The notes beneath the pieces are model-generated. The model made no database searches, was not told where the DNA came from, and saw nothing but the letters and a program-made list of their open reading frames with translations. Below, piece by piece: positions 1 to 7,631 of a stretch of 12,709 nt of DNA (the stretch's first letter is position 1; the number at the start of each line of letters is the position of its first letter). Origin of the DNA: an uncultured Terriglobales bacterium (lineage in GTDB: Bacteria > Acidobacteriota > Terriglobia > Terriglobales > Acidobacteriaceae); assembly GCA_955652845.1 (NCBI GenBank), contig CATPBY010000263.1, positions 1 to 12,709 on the forward strand. Direction: 5' to 3'. A program made the position numbers and the translations under genes.

Positions 1-1207
1 CTTGAGGCGAGGATGCGCGGAAGACAGGCGCGCGCATCACATTGGTGATCGTCACTGGTTCTGGGTGGTCAAATGTCAATTGACCCTGGACATTGATGGC
101 GCGGATAGGGCGAGATCCAGCTCGCTTGCGCTCTGCAGACAACAACTCATCGAGAATTTGTGCCCGCTGTCGGAGGGGACGGTCAATTACCAGTTCACCT
201 CCTGCATACAGGACGTCGAAGGCCAGATATACAGCAGGCACTCGGCGCATCATTTCCTCACTGACCTTCTTGCGGCCGAGTCGATGCTGCAGTGCGCTGA
301 AAGGGAGGGCCCGCCCGGCTTCATCGGACCCGGCCGCCAGGAAGCTCCAGGCCACAATTTCACCATCAAGAACTGCGTCCGTCGGCAGCCCAGAGAGCGC
401 TTCAGGTAATTCGGGGAATGCCTGGGTGATGTCGTCCCGTGTCCGCGAGAAAATCCGCACTTGATCTCCGTCGCAGTGCGCCTGCGCCCGGATGCCGTCG
501 TATTTATCTTCCACCAGCGCATTCTGAAAATAGCTAAGCGCGTCTTCTGCCGTTTCCGCGGGGCTAGCCAGCATGAAGCCTAAAGGATGAAACAACCGCA
601 TTTTGGCGTCTGCCAGTCTTCCTGCAGATGCCAGTTTGAGGGTCTCACCAACATCTCCCAGTAACATGTTGGCGCGTTGCACTCCTGCTGATGTTCCACC
701 ATATGCCTTGACGATCGCCTCTTCCACGAGGCTCTCTTTTAATCCAATCCGCAAATCGCCGGTCATGATTTTCACGACGTACTTGGCAGCCGATGGCGCT
801 ACTTCTGAAAGCAGTTCCCGCACCAACTCTGCCTTTGCCGCAGGCCCACGAACGCCGGCAATCTGCCGGAAGCGCTTTTGGACTTCGATCACGCTGAGTT
901 CACCTCGCTCATGCGAAGGCAGCGCTTCCCCCGCAACCGCGCCCAGGTCCCCCAGCTTGCGATAGCACGCGGTCAGCTCCTGTTCGCTTTTTCCGGAAAG
1001 CTCTCGCACGATTCGCCACAGCAACGACCCGCCTACCTGCAGCGTGGTTTCCTCCCATACCGCAAAAGGCCTTCCGGAGAGAAATATGGCTGCGATCGCA
1101 GCGCTTTCAGTCGTTTCCGACTTCAGGTAGTCGGAGACGATCGCCACCTTTTCCAGCTTCCTGGTAGTGGTGGCAATCCGTTCGCAAGCCTCAGCTAGTT
1201 TTCGCAT
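1..1207 (-). CDS. ATP-dependent DNA ligase (3' end missing)
   Basis: This is an ATP-dependent DNA ligase that would seal nicks through a lysyl-AMP intermediate, probably in repair rather than as the main replicative (NAD-dependent) ligase. Reading the minus strand from ATG 1207 gives 402 open residues to the window edge. The N-terminal part (about 1-200) resembles the DNA-binding domain of archaeal and LigB-type ligases, including 'FLSGRPF' (42-48) and 'TLQVGG' (55-60). Nucleotidyltransferase motif I is EDKYDGIR (233-240) with the adenylated lysine at K235. 'IFSR' (252-255), 'LDGEIVAW' (280-287) and 'FDVLY' (330-334) follow as motifs III and IIIa with the conserved DGE between them. Motifs IV-VI and the OB-fold would lie beyond base 1. 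The start is forced: an in-frame TGA lies at 1235-1237 and no other start codon lies between. No clear Shine-Dalgarno is present. The gene diverges from the DUF1385 gene. I see no frameshift. The family is confident; the subclass (LigB-like versus helicase-cluster ligase) is not settled. Confidence 0.93.
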   Translation of the reverse strand, partial: MRKLAEACERIATTTRKLEKVAIVSDYLKSETTESAAIAAIFLSGRPFAVWEETTLQVGGSLLWRIVRELSGKSEQELTACYRKLGDLGAVAGEALPSHERGELSVIEVQKRFRQIAGVRGPAAKAELVRELLSEVAPSAAKYVVKIMTGDLRIGLKESLVEEAIVKAYGGTSAGVQRANMLLGDVGETLKLASAGRLADAKMRLFHPLGFMLASPAETAEDALSYFQNALVEDKYDGIRAQAHCDGDQVRIFSRTRDDITQAFPELPEALSGLPTDAVLDGEIVAWSFLAAGSDEAGRALPFSALQHRLGRKKVSEEMMRRVPAVYLAFDVLYAGGELVIDRPLRQRAQILDELLSAERKRAGSRPIRAINVQGQLTFDHPEPVTITNVMRAPVFRASSPQ

Positions 1208-1213
1208 GTCTGA

Positions 1214-1228
1214 CTGTGTATACCTGTG
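1214..1228 (-). repeat. CTGTG direct repeat upstream of the ligase start
   Basis: Two CTGTG pentamers (1214-1218 and 1224-1228) are separated by TATAC, 7 to 21 bases upstream of the ligase ATG in the 71-base divergent gap. The repeat could be a regulator half-site pair or chance; it is the only ordered structure I see in the gap. No convincing -35/-10 pair was found for either gene. Confidence 0.25.
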
Positions 1229-1278
1229 ATAACCTCATTGGTTGAGCCTTGTGGGCAAGAAAGGATCATCTAATTCTC

Positions 1279-2265
1279 ATGCAGTTTTTGCGAACATTAT
1301 GGCGCTTCCTGGTGGCTATTCAGCTCTTGCCGGCGCTCGAGGGCGGCGAGGAGACGCTGGTCGGCGGCCAAGCCGTACTCGAAGGCGTTATGATGCGCTC
1401 GCCGCATGCCTGGGCGATTGCCTGTCGCAAGCCCTCCGGGGAGGTATCTGTACATAGCGAGCCGTTGGAGCGACTGTCTGAGAAGCACAAGTGGATGGGA
1501 TGGCCGGTGGTGCGCGGAGTCATGACCCTGGGACATGCTATGTCGCTGGGCTTTCGCGCCCTGAAATTTTCCGCAAATGTTGCGCTGGACGAGATTCCGG
1601 CCAACGAAAAGGGCGAAAAGCTGGAAATCAGCGGCTGGATGGCTGCTGTAAACATCATCTTCTCCGTCGGATTCTTCATTTTTATGTATAAGTTTCTGCC
1701 CCTGCTCGCCGCGACTGAACTGAAGCGCGTAAGCCCGGTCTTCGGCCAGCAGATCATCTTTAACCTGGTGGATGGCGTGATCCGCATTGCGCTGTTCCTG
1801 GTTTTTATCTGGGGTGTTTCGCTTCTCCGCGATATCCATCGCGTCTATGAATATCACGGCGCCGAGCACAAGACGGTTTACGCCTTTGAGAACGGCGATC
1901 CGCTTGAAACTTCCGCTGTACAGAAATATTCCACTTATCATCCGCGCTGCGGCACCAGCTTCCTGATGACGGTGATGCTGATTTCGATTCTGGTGTACAC
2001 CGTGATTCCTGTGACTACATTCTGGGCGCGGTTTGCGGTGCGCATCGCCTTGTTGCCCGTGATCGCAGGCATTTCCTACGAGATTATCCGCTTCGCCGCC
2101 AAGCATCGCGGATCTTTGTTTGCGCTGATGACGGCTCCCGGCCTGTGGCTGCAGCGAATTACTACGCAGCCCCCGACGGACGATCAGGCCGAGTGCGCCA
2201 TCGCAGCATTGCAGCAGGCGATGGCCGTCGAAAAACAGCGCGGCGGCGAATTGGTGATTGCCTAG
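1279..2265 (+). CDS. DUF1385 (YqhQ-like) conserved membrane protein
   Basis: This is a 328-residue polytopic membrane protein of the DUF1385 / COG3872 family, often labelled 'predicted metal-dependent enzyme' although no reaction is established. The signature is 'VGGQAVLEGVMMRSP' (28-42), then four hydrophobic stretches at roughly 120-144, 163-184, 227-248 and 252-272. Between the second and third lie 'YHGAEHK' (192-198) and 'YHPRCGTSF' (220-228), whose conserved His, Glu and Cys could bind metal. The C-terminal 35 residues are hydrophilic. ATG 1279 is preferred because AAAGGA precedes it (with a rather long spacing) and little lies before the conserved core. TTG 1249 is an in-frame alternative that would add ten residues. 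The gene lies 130 bases upstream of prfA on the same strand. DUF1385 genes commonly neighbour prfA/prmC in other bacteria, which suggests but does not prove a link to translation or ribosome function. Family assignment is firm; function is unknown. Confidence 0.9.
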   Translation: MQFLRTLWRFLVAIQLLPALEGGEETLVGGQAVLEGVMMRSPHAWAIACRKPSGEVSVHSEPLERLSEKHKWMGWPVVRGVMTLGHAMSLGFRALKFSANVALDEIPANEKGEKLEISGWMAAVNIIFSVGFFIFMYKFLPLLAATELKRVSPVFGQQIIFNLVDGVIRIALFLVFIWGVSLLRDIHRVYEYHGAEHKTVYAFENGDPLETSAVQKYSTYHPRCGTSFLMTVMLISILVYTVIPVTTFWARFAVRIALLPVIAGISYEIIRFAAKHRGSLFALMTAPGLWLQRITTQPPTDDQAECAIAALQQAMAVEKQRGGELVIA

Positions 2266-2278
2266 GCGGGTCCCCCGC
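2266..2278 (+). terminator. Small hairpin just after the DUF1385 stop codon
   Basis: GCGGG (2266-2270) and CCCGC (2274-2278) form a perfect 5-bp stem with a 3-base loop directly after the TAG stop. The downstream bases are pyrimidine-rich but not a clean T-run. This makes it a weak intrinsic terminator at best, or an attenuating structure before prfA. Confidence 0.25.
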
Positions 2279-2358
2279 GAAATTCTTCTCTCCCCATTTC
2301 CTGGTGTAACTAAAATGATCCAGTAAGAGGCGGTGATCGCAGCCGCCTGCGACCACTA

Positions 2359-2393
2359 CTATCGATCAATGACTATCGACTAACGGCTATCGA
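2359..2393 (+). repeat. 14-base-period tandem repeat abutting the prfA start
   Basis: The heptamer CTATCGA occurs at 2359-2365, 2373-2379 and 2387-2393, exactly 14 bases apart. The last copy ends two bases before the prfA ATG. The intervening heptamers differ (TCAATGA and CTAACGG). The array fills the place where a Shine-Dalgarno would be expected, and no purine-rich SD is present. One TAA within it is in frame with prfA and fixes the prfA start. It may be a translational leader element or a simple slippage repeat. Confidence 0.7.
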
Positions 2394-2395
2394 CC

Positions 2396-3475
2396 ATGTT
2401 TGAACGACTCGACCAGATCGAAGCGCGCTATGAAGAACTGAACCAGGCCCTCGCTTCGCCGGAGATTACCAGCGACTCGGCCCGATACCAGAAGACTGCC
2501 AAGGCGCACGCTGAAATTGCGCCTATGGTCGAAAAATATCGTGAGTACAAAGATCTGACCAGGGGCATCGCGGAAAGCAAGGCCATGCTGGCGGACGAAA
2601 AAGATTCTGAGATGCGCGCTTATGCCCAGGAAGAACTGGACAAACTGGAAGGCCGCGTTGGCGCGGTCGAAGAAGAACTCAAAGTGCTGCTCCTGCCCAA
2701 GGACCCTAATGACGAAAAAGATGTCATCCTGGAAATCCGCGCGGGCACTGGAGGCGATGAAGCGACGCTTTTCGCCGCTGAAATGTTCCGCATGTATACC
2801 CGCTACGCCGAGACTCAGAACTGGAAGGTGGAAGTGCTTTCCACGTCCGAGTCCTCAGTCGGTGGTCTGAAAGAGGTGATTGCCATCATCGAGGGTCAGC
2901 GGGTATTTTCGCGACTGAAATACGAAAGCGGTGTGCATCGGGTGCAGCGCGTACCCGCAACCGAGCAGCAGGGACGGGTGCACACTTCAGCCGTAACGGT
3001 TGCCGTGCTGCCCGAGGCCGAGGATGTAGACATCAAGATTGAAGCCAAAGATCTCCGCATTGATACCTTCTGCTCATCGGGACCTGGTGGCCAGTCTGTC
3101 AATACGACGTATTCCGCCGTCCGCATCACGCATATTCCGACCAACACGGTTGTAAGCTGCCAGGACGAGAAATCGCAGATCAAGAATCGCGAGAAGGGGA
3201 TGCGGGTGCTCCGATCCCGCCTCTACGAAATCGAAATGCAGAAACAGCAGGATGCCCTCGCCAAAGAGCGCAAGGCCATGGTGGGATCGGGCGACCGAAG
3301 CGAGAAAATTCGTACCTACAACTTTCCCCAGAACCGCGTAACCGACCATCGCATCGGTCTTACTATCCATCAACTGCAGGAAGTAATGGATGGCAAACTC
3401 CAACCCCTGGTCGATGCCCTGATCGCCCATTATCAGTCAGAGAAGTTGAAGCACGAAACCGCCGGGGTGGTCTGA
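2396..3475 (+). CDS. prfA: Peptide chain release factor 1 (RF1)
   Basis: RF1 recognises UAA and UAG in the ribosomal A site and triggers hydrolysis of peptidyl-tRNA in the cytoplasm. The 359-residue product is full length for the family. The acidic stretch 'GTGGDEATLFA' lies at 117-127. The codon-reading PxT motif is present as PAT (187-189, in 'RVPATEQQGR'), which identifies RF1 rather than RF2 (SPF). The catalytic GGQ is at 231-233 in 'SSGPGGQSVNT', followed by 'KSQIKNREKG' (259-268) and 'RTYNFPQNRVTDHR' (306-319). ATG 2396 is the first possible start after an in-frame TAA at 2381-2383; it lacks an SD and is preceded by a tandem repeat. prmC, whose product methylates the GGQ glutamine, starts 46 bases downstream, so the two are probably co-transcribed. 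Nothing is truncated or unusual in the protein. Confidence 0.98.
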   Translation: MFERLDQIEARYEELNQALASPEITSDSARYQKTAKAHAEIAPMVEKYREYKDLTRGIAESKAMLADEKDSEMRAYAQEELDKLEGRVGAVEEELKVLLLPKDPNDEKDVILEIRAGTGGDEATLFAAEMFRMYTRYAETQNWKVEVLSTSESSVGGLKEVIAIIEGQRVFSRLKYESGVHRVQRVPATEQQGRVHTSAVTVAVLPEAEDVDIKIEAKDLRIDTFCSSGPGGQSVNTTYSAVRITHIPTNTVVSCQDEKSQIKNREKGMRVLRSRLYEIEMQKQQDALAKERKAMVGSGDRSEKIRTYNFPQNRVTDHRIGLTIHQLQEVMDGKLQPLVDALIAHYQSEKLKHETAGVV

Positions 3476-3521
3476 GTTGAACGCTCGCCGTTGCAGTTCT
3501 CGATGACCGCACCGTGCCTCC

Positions 3522-4412
3522 GTGGTGAAACAGCTCGTGCAATTGAAAAAGTCTCTCAGCGCAGCCGTCGACCGTCTCGCAGCCGCTGATGTTCCGTCGC
3601 CGCGGATGAATGCCGAACTGCTGCTCATGTTTACCCTGGGTTGCGATCGCGCTTATCTCCACGCTCACACCGAGCGAGAACTGATCGAGGAGGAACAAAA
3701 TCGCTATGAGCAAGCTCTGAGCCAACGCTCCCGCGGCATCCCTGCGCAATACATTACTGGTCACCAGGAGTTCTGGGGGATGGATTTCATCGTCTCTCCC
3801 GCCGTTCTCATCCCTCGCCCAGAGACCGAACTGGTAGTCGAAGCAGTTCTGGAATGTGTGGGGCGGGCGCCCTCGCCCGCCGGCTCTTTGTACATTGCTG
3901 ATATTGGCACCGGCTCCGGGTGCGTTGCCGTGGCTCTTGCCAAACAGCTTCCTTATGCCGAAATTCACGCCACCGACATTTCTCCCGAAGCCCTCGAAAT
4001 AGCCCGCGCGAATGCAGCCCGTCATCAACTGGAAACCCGGATTCACTTTCACGAGACCGAGCTGGTGACAGGCCTCCCGCCTGGCGCCTTCGATTTTGTC
4101 GTCTCGAATCCGCCTTATGTCGGGGAATCAGAGGCGGACCAGGTACAACTCGAAGTCCGCAAGTTTGAGCCGCGCAATGCCGTGTTTGCCGGACCAACGG
4201 GATTGGAGATCATCGAACGTCTCGTTCCGGCAGCCCAGAGCGCTCTCAAACCGCAAGGATGGCTGGCAATGGAATTCAGCGGAACGATCGCCGCGCGAGT
4301 AACGCCTCTCCTGCAAGGCTGGGAGTGCGTCCAGATTAGGAACGATCTTCAAGGTATTCCACGCGTCGTCACAGCGAGAAAAAAATCTGAGATAGCCGGC
4401 AGCACCGCTTAA
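3522..4412 (+). CDS. prmC: Release factor glutamine N5-methyltransferase PrmC
   Basis: PrmC (HemK) transfers a methyl group from S-adenosylmethionine to the side-chain amide of the GGQ glutamine in RF1 and RF2, which raises termination efficiency. The 296-residue protein has a helical N-terminal release-factor-binding domain (about 1-95), with 'QYITGHQEFWGMDF' at 76-89. 'LIPRPETE' follows at 96-103, then the SAM-binding motif 'IADIGTGSGCVAVALA' (125-140) and the substrate-binding NPPY motif at 196-199. An in-frame TGA at 3504-3506 means the first usable start is GTG 3522, directly followed by a second GTG at 3525. There is no good SD. The linker at residues 113-121 (GRAPSPAG region) is encoded by a GC-rich palindrome that looks like an inserted repeat. 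The last ten residues are poorly conserved in character. Its position directly after prfA supports the assignment. Confidence 0.97.
   Translation: MVKQLVQLKKSLSAAVDRLAAADVPSPRMNAELLLMFTLGCDRAYLHAHTERELIEEEQNRYEQALSQRSRGIPAQYITGHQEFWGMDFIVSPAVLIPRPETELVVEAVLECVGRAPSPAGSLYIADIGTGSGCVAVALAKQLPYAEIHATDISPEALEIARANAARHQLETRIHFHETELVTGLPPGAFDFVVSNPPYVGESEADQVQLEVRKFEPRNAVFAGPTGLEIIERLVPAAQSALKPQGWLAMEFSGTIAARVTPLLQGWECVQIRNDLQGIPRVVTARKKSEIAGSTA
3862..3881 (+). repeat. GC-rich palindrome inside prmC
   Basis: GGCGGGCG (3862-3869) pairs perfectly with CGCCCGCC (3874-3881) across a CCCT loop. It is in frame and encodes a Gly-Arg-Ala-Pro-Ser-Pro-Ala linker just before the SAM-binding motif of PrmC. 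The motif closely resembles the palindrome at 10700-10720, in the same orientation, so both probably belong to one dispersed repeat family. Confidence 0.65.
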
Positions 4413-4480
4413 CAACGACATCCTCCTCCTGTGAACGCGCCGCCAACGATGGCTGGTAGTATTCCGCGTGAGACGTTAGT

Positions 4481-4500
4481 CTTTAAATTGCTTTATAAAG
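4481..4500 (+). promoter_or_regulatory. AT-rich CTTTA repeat and palindrome before the Oar-like gene
   Basis: CTTTAAATTG (4481-4490) is followed immediately by the perfect palindrome CTTTATAAAG (4491-4500), an AT-rich island in a GC-rich background. It lies about 58 bases before the start at 4558, in the 145-base gap after prmC. The location suits a promoter or operator of the Oar-like gene. A standard -35/-10 pair cannot be set with confidence. Confidence 0.3.
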
Positions 4501-4557
4501 TCGAGGTCACTCGATAAGACGCTCGTTAACAGTGTGCCTGCCGCGACTGCTTCGTAA

Positions 4558-7500
4558 ATGAAAATTGCGCCGTTGTCCAGAATCGCCTTTCCCATAATTC
4601 TGGCGATCATTTTGCTTTCATGCTCCGCGTGGACCCAGAATTCGAGGGGAACACTACGAGGAACCGTGCAGGATACGACCGGTGCGCTCATTCGCTCCGC
4701 CAGGGTTATTGTTCAGGCACCCGGATCGTCGTTGCAGCGCGAGGCTACCACCAACAGCCAGGGACAATTCCGGCTGGATGATTTGTCGCCCGGAACCTAT
4801 CGCATAGGAGTGACTGCGAAGGGATTCGACGGCGCTCAATCGGATGTGACTGTCATTGTCAGTACAGCGCGCGACATCACGGTAACAATGAGTCCCGCCG
4901 TGATTCAGCAAACCGTTAACGTGAAGGCGCAGCCCTCCTCTATCGCTACCGAGCCTATTGATTTGGCGAGTGCCGTCCACCAGGCCACAGCCTCCACCCG
5001 GGATTTGGAAACCATTCCGCTGGCCGCCCGCAGCTTCGCTAATATTGCATATTTAGTTCCGGGCACCGAGCCGGTCGAGCCTTCCGATCCTACAAAGGCC
5101 CGCATCACTGCGGTTTCTACTGGCGGCAGCTCAGGCTTGAATAATGAACTCTCGGTCGATGGCGGAGACAATACGGATGACTACATCGGTGGTTTCCTGC
5201 AAAACTTTTCGCCTGACGCGATCCAGGAATTCGCCGTTCGCACTGCCCAGGAAGACGCCGACACCGGTCGCACGACCGCGGGCTCTTTGATCATAACCAC
5301 TAAGCGAGCCACCAATCAATGGCACGGTGGGGGTGCTTTTTATGAACGCGCCGCAGCACTCAACGCCCGTTTTCCGATTGAGAATCCGCCGCCCAATCCG
5401 AAGCAGCCGTTTTCGCGGCAGAATTATGTAGCTACTATCGGCGGGCCTATCCGGAAGAACAAGTTCTGGTTTTTCACGTCTTTCGAATATGTTCATGAGA
5501 ACGCGAGCATCGCATACAGCCCCGCAAGTCGGACCCAATTCAACGCCCTGGCGTTGTTGGCTGCTCAAGGATTCGTTCCCGGCATTCGCTCAATTTTAGT
5601 GCCCGCGAGTGTCGGTGTCCCGTTTCGCGACTACCTGGGCACCACTCGCTTCGACTGGGCGGAATCGTCCAAGTCACAGTGGTTTCTGCGCGCGGCAATC
5701 GACAATTACATAACTCGCAATGCGCTGGTGCAGCAGGCGGCCCTGCCATCCAGCGGCGCCACTCAGCACAATAATTACATGAACCTGGCCATCGGCAACC
5801 AGTACATGTTCAGCCCAACCTGGCTGGGCAACTTTATTTTTGATGCCGGCGGATTGCACCTGACGGAACAGCGTAACTCGCAGCTGGGCTTCGCCCTGGC
5901 TTTCCCATTCACTTCGACATCCCTCAGCATCTCCGGCTTCGAGACTTTTGGCGACAATCAATTTCAAACCCCGATTACTGCTTTTCCGGTAATGCGCAAC
6001 CAGGAAAAATATCAGTGCCGCTATGATGTTACGCATACATCGGGCAGGCACGCGCCAAAGTTTGGCGCCAACTTCATTCACGAGCCAGTACTAAGCGGTG
6101 CGCTTTCCGCAACCGTGGAAAAGCTTTACACCTTTCCCAAAGATCCATCAGACTATCTGAACAACACGGCATCATTTGCTGCGATCACTGAAGGGTGTGA
6201 CCCATCCATTTCCCCTTGTCCGAACTCCACATTCACGCCAGGAGGGAATGGAAGTTTTTCTCAAAACGTACAGCGCCTCGGGGTCTACGTTCAAGACTCC
6301 TGGCGTGTGACCTCTCATCTCACTGTCAACTATGGTTTGCGCTACGAAACCACTTTTGGACTCTTCACTGCATCGGGCCGCAGCCAGCTCGACAATCCCG
6401 TATTTCTAACGCTCAAGGCTCTTCAGATCCCATTGATTCCCCACGCGCCCCATGCCTACTACAGAGCGTTCGATCCACGACTGGGTGTCGCGTATGCTCC
6501 AGGACAATCAGGCGCCACGGTGCTTCGCGCCGGCCTCGGCCTTTTCCACAACGATCTTGCCCAGAACGGATGGGTTACCGCATTACAAGCCGTGAATACG
6601 CCGCCGGCGCCATGTGTAAACCCCGGCGACCCGGGCTGCGTCCTGTCGGGAAATATCATCGATTCGAATTACAAGACTCCATATGCGCTGCACGCATCGG
6701 GCGGCATCGAGCATGCATTCAGTCCAAACTGGACGTTGGCCGCGGACTACACCCATGAGCAGGGAAATCATGGCTACCGCGCGTACAACTACAATGCGGG
6801 GTTCACGTTATTTGCGCCGGCGCCGTCGAACCAGCGCTTCGTTCCCAACATTTCAGTATTCAAGTCTGACAACCGTTCCAGTTACAATGCGCTGCTCATT
6901 CATCTGCAAGGCAATGTATCTAGCCGGTTCAATCTGGTCGCAAACTATACTTTGTCGACTGCAAAAACCTGGGGCTGCGTCCTCGGCGAAATCTTTGATT
7001 ATGTGAACGGCGTGTGCAATCCGCTCCATCCTTTTGGTCCGGGTGATTACGGGCCATCGGGCGAAGATGTTACCCATCGCTTTGTGCTTGCGGGGACATT
7101 CCTCACCCCCGGAGGTTTCGAACTTACAACCCTCACTCAGGCGGAAAGCGCCCGTCCTTTTACGTTAACTACGCCAGTGGATGTAAACGGTTCCGGAGAT
7201 TCCGCCAACGATCGCGCTGTGATCAACGGGGTCCAGACCACTCTTGACGAGTTCCGCGGAACTCCTTACATCCAGGTCGATTTGCGAGTCAGCCGCCCAT
7301 TTAAGTTCCGGGAGACTTGGTCGATCATTCCCTTTGCTGAGTTTTTCAACCTTTTCAATCGAAACAACCCAGGCGCGAATTACGTGACTGACATTTCCGT
7401 CCTCGGGGCCAATAATCTCGCCAATGCAACGGGACTCTGTGCGAATCCGCCCGCCTGCACGACATCCACTCCCATCACCAGCTTCAGGCAACTACTCGTT

Positions 7501-7590
7501 CCTTCCGGCGCTCTGGGCGATTTCTTCGGTCCAGGGACGACGGTCGGCATTCCATTCGCTGCTCAATTGGGCGTGCGCGTGAGGTTTTAG
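4558..7590 (+). CDS. Oar-like TonB-dependent receptor family outer-membrane protein
   Basis: This is a 1010-residue outer-membrane beta-barrel protein of the large Oar-like / carboxypeptidase-regulatory-domain TonB receptor family that is expanded in Acidobacteriota. The substrate cannot be told from sequence. A signal peptide (1-26: basic start, hydrophobic core 9-21, possible cleavage after AWT before Q27) is followed by a CarboxypepD_reg-like domain at about 29-112 ('LRGTVQDTTGALI', 'GQFRLDDLSPGTYRI'). The plug region is at about 118-255, with 'NELSVDGGDNTDDYIGG' (196-212), 'SPDAIQEFAVRT' (218-229) and 'GSLIITTKR' (242-250). The barrel follows, beginning around 'GGPIRKNKFWFFTSFEY' and ending in the typical 'LGVRVRF' with a terminal Phe. 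A TAA directly before ATG 4558 fixes the start, and no SD is visible. A second reading of the leader is lipoprotein-like (LLSC, Cys22), which I consider less likely. The gene stands alone and converges with the M56 gene. I see no obvious TonB box. Confidence 0.9.
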   Translation: MKIAPLSRIAFPIILAIILLSCSAWTQNSRGTLRGTVQDTTGALIRSARVIVQAPGSSLQREATTNSQGQFRLDDLSPGTYRIGVTAKGFDGAQSDVTVIVSTARDITVTMSPAVIQQTVNVKAQPSSIATEPIDLASAVHQATASTRDLETIPLAARSFANIAYLVPGTEPVEPSDPTKARITAVSTGGSSGLNNELSVDGGDNTDDYIGGFLQNFSPDAIQEFAVRTAQEDADTGRTTAGSLIITTKRATNQWHGGGAFYERAAALNARFPIENPPPNPKQPFSRQNYVATIGGPIRKNKFWFFTSFEYVHENASIAYSPASRTQFNALALLAAQGFVPGIRSILVPASVGVPFRDYLGTTRFDWAESSKSQWFLRAAIDNYITRNALVQQAALPSSGATQHNNYMNLAIGNQYMFSPTWLGNFIFDAGGLHLTEQRNSQLGFALAFPFTSTSLSISGFETFGDNQFQTPITAFPVMRNQEKYQCRYDVTHTSGRHAPKFGANFIHEPVLSGALSATVEKLYTFPKDPSDYLNNTASFAAITEGCDPSISPCPNSTFTPGGNGSFSQNVQRLGVYVQDSWRVTSHLTVNYGLRYETTFGLFTASGRSQLDNPVFLTLKALQIPLIPHAPHAYYRAFDPRLGVAYAPGQSGATVLRAGLGLFHNDLAQNGWVTALQAVNTPPAPCVNPGDPGCVLSGNIIDSNYKTPYALHASGGIEHAFSPNWTLAADYTHEQGNHGYRAYNYNAGFTLFAPAPSNQRFVPNISVFKSDNRSSYNALLIHLQGNVSSRFNLVANYTLSTAKTWGCVLGEIFDYVNGVCNPLHPFGPGDYGPSGEDVTHRFVLAGTFLTPGGFELTTLTQAESARPFTLTTPVDVNGSGDSANDRAVINGVQTTLDEFRGTPYIQVDLRVSRPFKFRETWSIIPFAEFFNLFNRNNPGANYVTDISVLGANNLANATGLCANPPACTTSTPITSFRQLLVPSGALGDFFGPGTTVGIPFAAQLGVRVRF

Positions 7591-7631
7591 GTACCGCGAA
7601 GAGATCCGTCCCATTCACCCAATTCGTCGGA

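Noticed and set aside
2..965. Plus-strand open frames at 2-409, 93-464 and 603-965
   Set aside because: They lie opposite the DNA ligase, which has recognisable motifs on the minus strand; their translations are Arg/Ser-rich and resemble no family.
1214..1228. LexA (SOS) box at the ligase promoter
   Set aside because: The CTGTG units are direct rather than inverted (no ACAG partner at the right distance), and no GAAC/GTTC dyad is present.
1297..2106. 269-codon minus-strand frame opposite the DUF1385 gene
   Set aside because: It is fully antisense to a gene with clear family motifs, is His/Gln/Arg-rich, and has no recognisable domain.
2359..2393. CRISPR-like array from the CTATCGA repeats
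   Set aside because: Units of 7 bases with 7-base spacers are far too short, and there are no cas genes.
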